A stretch of DNA of 64,000 nt from Mycobacterium colombiense. GTDB taxonomy: Bacteria > Actinomycetota > Actinomycetes > Mycobacteriales > Mycobacteriaceae. The stretch lies in the NCBI RefSeq assembly GCF_003284975.1, contig NZ_QMEU01000002.1, forward strand, positions 62,001 through 126,000, read 5' to 3'. This document shows positions 62,278 through 64,000 of this stretch, in pieces; positions within the stretch are counted from its first letter, which is position 1, and the number at the start of each line of letters is the position of its first letter. Both the position numbers and the translations under genes were made by a program. The notes beneath the pieces were generated by a model. That model made no database searches and was not told the origin of the DNA. It saw only the letters and a program-made list of their open reading frames with translations.

Positions 62278-62481
62278 ATGAGCGAACAGCACACCCACGA
62301 CGCGCCGCACGCGCACGAACACCAGCACGGCGACGTCACGCACGCCCACGCGCACACCACGCACGAGCACGAGCACGTCGAGCACGAACACCCACACGCT
62401 CACGCCGACGGGACCGAACACACCCACGCGCATGTGCATCAGGCGGGCCTGGAAGAGGTCCACGGTCACGCCCACGCGTAG
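62278..62481 (+). CDS. histidine-rich metal-binding protein
   Basis: 67 residues, 23 of them His, mostly as HxH with Glu, Ala and Thr between. No signal sequence and no fold beyond the repeats is expected. ATG at 62278 has AAGGAGG at a 7-nt spacing, a very strong site. Placed directly after kmtR, so it is probably a nickel or cobalt (possibly zinc) buffer or storage protein. I know no M. tuberculosis counterpart at this place. Confidence 0.85.
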   Translation: MSEQHTHDAPHAHEHQHGDVTHAHAHTTHEHEHVEHEHPHAHADGTEHTHAHVHQAGLEEVHGHAHA

Positions 62482-62502
62482 CGCGTCCGTCGCCCAAGCG
62501 GC

Positions 62503-63567
62503 TCAGGAGACCATCGGGCAGTAGTGCTTGGGATTGCCGCGCTCGTCCTCGGGCGGCAGATTGCGCGCCGGGGTCTGCACCAGCGGCGTGTCGAGGGGGA
62601 TCCGCCCGCTGGCGCGGTCCAGACCGGCGCGCGCCCGCGGGTGCTTGCGGTACCTGCTCGGCACCAGGGCGAACACCCCGCGAACGAGGTCACCGAAGCG
62701 CCGGTGCAGCCATTCGTCGCGGGCCGACCACCGGTAACCCATCAGCTCGCGCACCGGCGGGTCGTACAGGCCGACCGTCACCCAGACGAAAAACGGCGCC
62801 AGCAGTTTGCGCTGGGCCGCCCATAGCGCGTCCGGAATCCATTGCGCGAAGGGGGGTTTCGGTAACTCGGTCAGATCGAGCACGGCCCGCGCCGCCCAGT
62901 TGCTCTCCAGCACGTTGCGGCACATGTGGTCCCAATAGACCTGGAACTCCTCCCACGACTTCGGCACCGGCCGCATGCTCATGCCGTACATGCGGTACCA
63001 CTCGACGTGTTCGTCGAACAGCTGGCGCTTCTGCTCCTCGGTGATTCCGCCGCAGAATCGCTCGGCGACGTGAATGGTGCCCATGAAGAACGTGGAGTGC
63101 GCCCAATAGAAGACGTCGGGGTTCAACGCGTGGTAGCGCCGGCCCTGTTCGTCGACCCCCTTGATATCGGTGTGATAGTCGCGGACCTCGGCGCCGGTGA
63201 CCGGAGCGCGGTCCCCGTCGAAGACGACGCCCCCAATGGGATACAGCGAGCGCAGCAGGCGCGGCCAGCGCTCGCGGAAGAACGTGGAGTGATCGATGAC
63301 CGCCGCGCCCAGTTGCGGGTGCATGTTCTGCATCGATCCCGCCCAGGGACCCTGCAGCATGCCCCGCCAGTCGCCGAAGTACCGCCAGGTCAGCGAATCG
63401 GGTCCCAGCGGTGCGGGTGGCGCGTCGTATCCCGCCGGCGATACCGGGCAGCCCCCCGCGACCCCGTCGGGCGCGTCGCCCGAAACCGACTGCTCAGCGG
63501 TACCGGTCCCGTCGCTGCGCGCTACGTCGCTGGTCAGAGGGCGCGATGCGGACGTATCTTGAGTCAC
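62503..63567 (-). CDS. DUF2236 (MpaB/Lcp-type oxygenase-like) protein
   Basis: 354 residues. LTWRYFGDWRGMLQGPWAGSMQNMHPQLGAAVIDHS, VFYWAHSTFFMGTIHVAERF and MGYRWSARDEWLHRRFG are signatures of the DUF2236 family, which contains heme proteins related to latex-clearing oxygenase. The first 60 residues are Ser/Asp/Pro-rich. GTG at 63567. Convergent with the His-rich gene; divergent from a TetR gene, the likely regulator. In M. tuberculosis the equivalent Rv0826 also lies next to kmtR. Confidence 0.87.
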   Translation of the reverse strand: MTQDTSASRPLTSDVARSDGTGTAEQSVSGDAPDGVAGGCPVSPAGYDAPPAPLGPDSLTWRYFGDWRGMLQGPWAGSMQNMHPQLGAAVIDHSTFFRERWPRLLRSLYPIGGVVFDGDRAPVTGAEVRDYHTDIKGVDEQGRRYHALNPDVFYWAHSTFFMGTIHVAERFCGGITEEQKRQLFDEHVEWYRMYGMSMRPVPKSWEEFQVYWDHMCRNVLESNWAARAVLDLTELPKPPFAQWIPDALWAAQRKLLAPFFVWVTVGLYDPPVRELMGYRWSARDEWLHRRFGDLVRGVFALVPSRYRKHPRARAGLDRASGRIPLDTPLVQTPARNLPPEDERGNPKHYCPMVS

Positions 63568-63602
63568 TATTGGATCCCTGTAGGTATCGTGAAAATCTGA
63601 CT

Positions 63603-63613
63603 ACAACCGTTGT
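63603..63613. promoter_or_regulatory. ACAAC-C-GTTGT inverted repeat in DUF2236/TetR divergent promoter
   Basis: Perfect 5-bp arms about a central C within the 68-bp gap; outer TGAC and GTCA extend it imperfectly. Likely operator of the adjacent TetR regulator. Confidence 0.45.
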
Positions 63614-63635
63614 CAATTTAGAGCTTAGGAGCGAT

Positions 63636-64000
63636 GTGCAGACGGGTCAACGACGGGGGCGCTGGACCGGCGTCCCCTTGGAGAGCCGTCTCGCGCTTCG
63701 CCGGGACAACCTGATCAGCGCCGGGGTGCAGTTGCTGGGCAGCCCCGGTGGGCCGGCGCTGACCGTGCGCGCGGTGTGCCGCGCGGCCGCGCTGACCGAG
63801 CGCTACTTCTACGAAAGCTTCGCCGACCGTGACGAATTCGTGCGCGCGGTCTACGACGATGTGTGCACGCGCGCGATGGACACGTTGACCTCGGCGACGA
63901 CCCCGCGCGAGGCCGTCGAGCGATTCGTCGAGCTGATGGTCGACGACCCCGTCCGCGGACGCGTGCTGTTGCTGGCGCCGGCGGTCGAGCCGGTGCTGAC
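63636..64000 (+). CDS. TetR family transcriptional regulator (partial)
   Basis: First 121 codons only; runs off the right edge. RLALRRDNLISAGVQLLGSPGGPALTVRAVCRAAALTERYFYESFADRDEFVRAVYDD shows the TetR HTH (hallmarks VRAVCRAAALTERYFYESF). The GTG at 63636 has AGGAG 4 nt upstream; the ATG two bases earlier is in another frame that stops quickly. Divergent from the DUF2236 gene, matching Rv0825c. Confidence 0.87.
   Translation, partial: MQTGQRRGRWTGVPLESRLALRRDNLISAGVQLLGSPGGPALTVRAVCRAAALTERYFYESFADRDEFVRAVYDDVCTRAMDTLTSATTPREAVERFVELMVDDPVRGRVLLLAPAVEPVL

Overview
The window looks like chromosomal DNA of a slow-growing Mycobacterium, possibly near the M. avium complex; species is not resolved. 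Evidence: high GC, frequent GTG/TTG starts, operons with 1-16 bp gene overlaps, and proteins I recognise as orthologs of M. tuberculosis MmcO, NarL/NarS, KmtR, Pip and LpqR. From memory of the H37Rv order, the set mmcO (15 kb), narS-narL, an E1-alpha-like gene, pip (36 kb), a methyltransferase plus LpqR (51-52 kb), four tRNAs, a methyltransferase, a deaminase, kmtR, a DUF2236 gene and a TetR gene (64 kb) follows Rv0846c to Rv0825c in reverse, with matching relative strands. Large catabolic blocks sit in the gaps of that backbone. No transposase, integrase or CRISPR array was seen.

Layout. 0-5.1 kb: minus-strand TetR-ferredoxin-P450-amidohydrolase-M24-M24 operon. 5.4-9.4 kb: four tightly packed plus-strand glycosyltransferase genes, lying between two genes (TetR, SDR) that carry the same 22-bp operator. 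10.3-14.8 kb: a large LuxR-type ATPase regulator and two reductases. 14.9-16.5 kb: mmcO. 16.5-25.7 kb: eight-gene minus-strand aromatic/ring catabolic operon with mhpA, mhpB and mhpC, diverging from an IclR regulator, a second flavoprotein dehydrogenase and a methyltransferase. 29.3-32.1 kb: narS, narL, E1-alpha-like. 32.3-34.3 kb: thiolase-MeaB. 34.4-36.7 kb: phenolic acid decarboxylase, a CDF-like membrane protein, pip. 36.7-41.1 kb: CoA ligase, two acyl-CoA dehydrogenases and an enoyl-CoA hydratase, interrupted by six 54-bp tandem repeats. 41.3-43.2 kb: 2Fe-2S ferredoxin, small EthD-like protein, amidohydrolase. 43.3-50.2 kb: F420-type oxidoreductases, reductase, LysR, CoA-transferase and a two-subunit B12-dependent acyl-CoA mutase. 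50.3-51.2 kb: frameshifted SDR. 51.2-54.8 kb: methyltransferase, LpqR-like, cspA, small unknowns. 54.8-59.7 kb: second P450-ferredoxin pair with TetR, mycofactocin-type SDR and a short-chain fatty acid transporter. 59.8-60.2 kb: tRNA-Phe, -Asp, -Glu, -Lys. 60.3-64 kb: methyltransferase, deaminase, kmtR with a His-rich protein, DUF2236, TetR.

How the parts work together. Three local regulons can be read from repeated operators: TTAAGTCAAGC(G/A)ATTGAT (TetR-P450 operon and the SDR at 9.4 kb), GAGAAT-N3-ATTCTC (thiolase-MeaB, and the divergent ligase / ferredoxin operons, with a half-site at the mutase), and CTGATCGATCGAC (second P450/TetR pair and the mycofactocin-type SDR). The GAGAAT regulon supplies activation, dehydrogenation, hydration, thiolysis and a mutase with its chaperone, so it looks like one acid-degradation pathway feeding a carboxylated acyl-CoA mutase; the substrate is not known. 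Statements about families are from memory and no database search was run.
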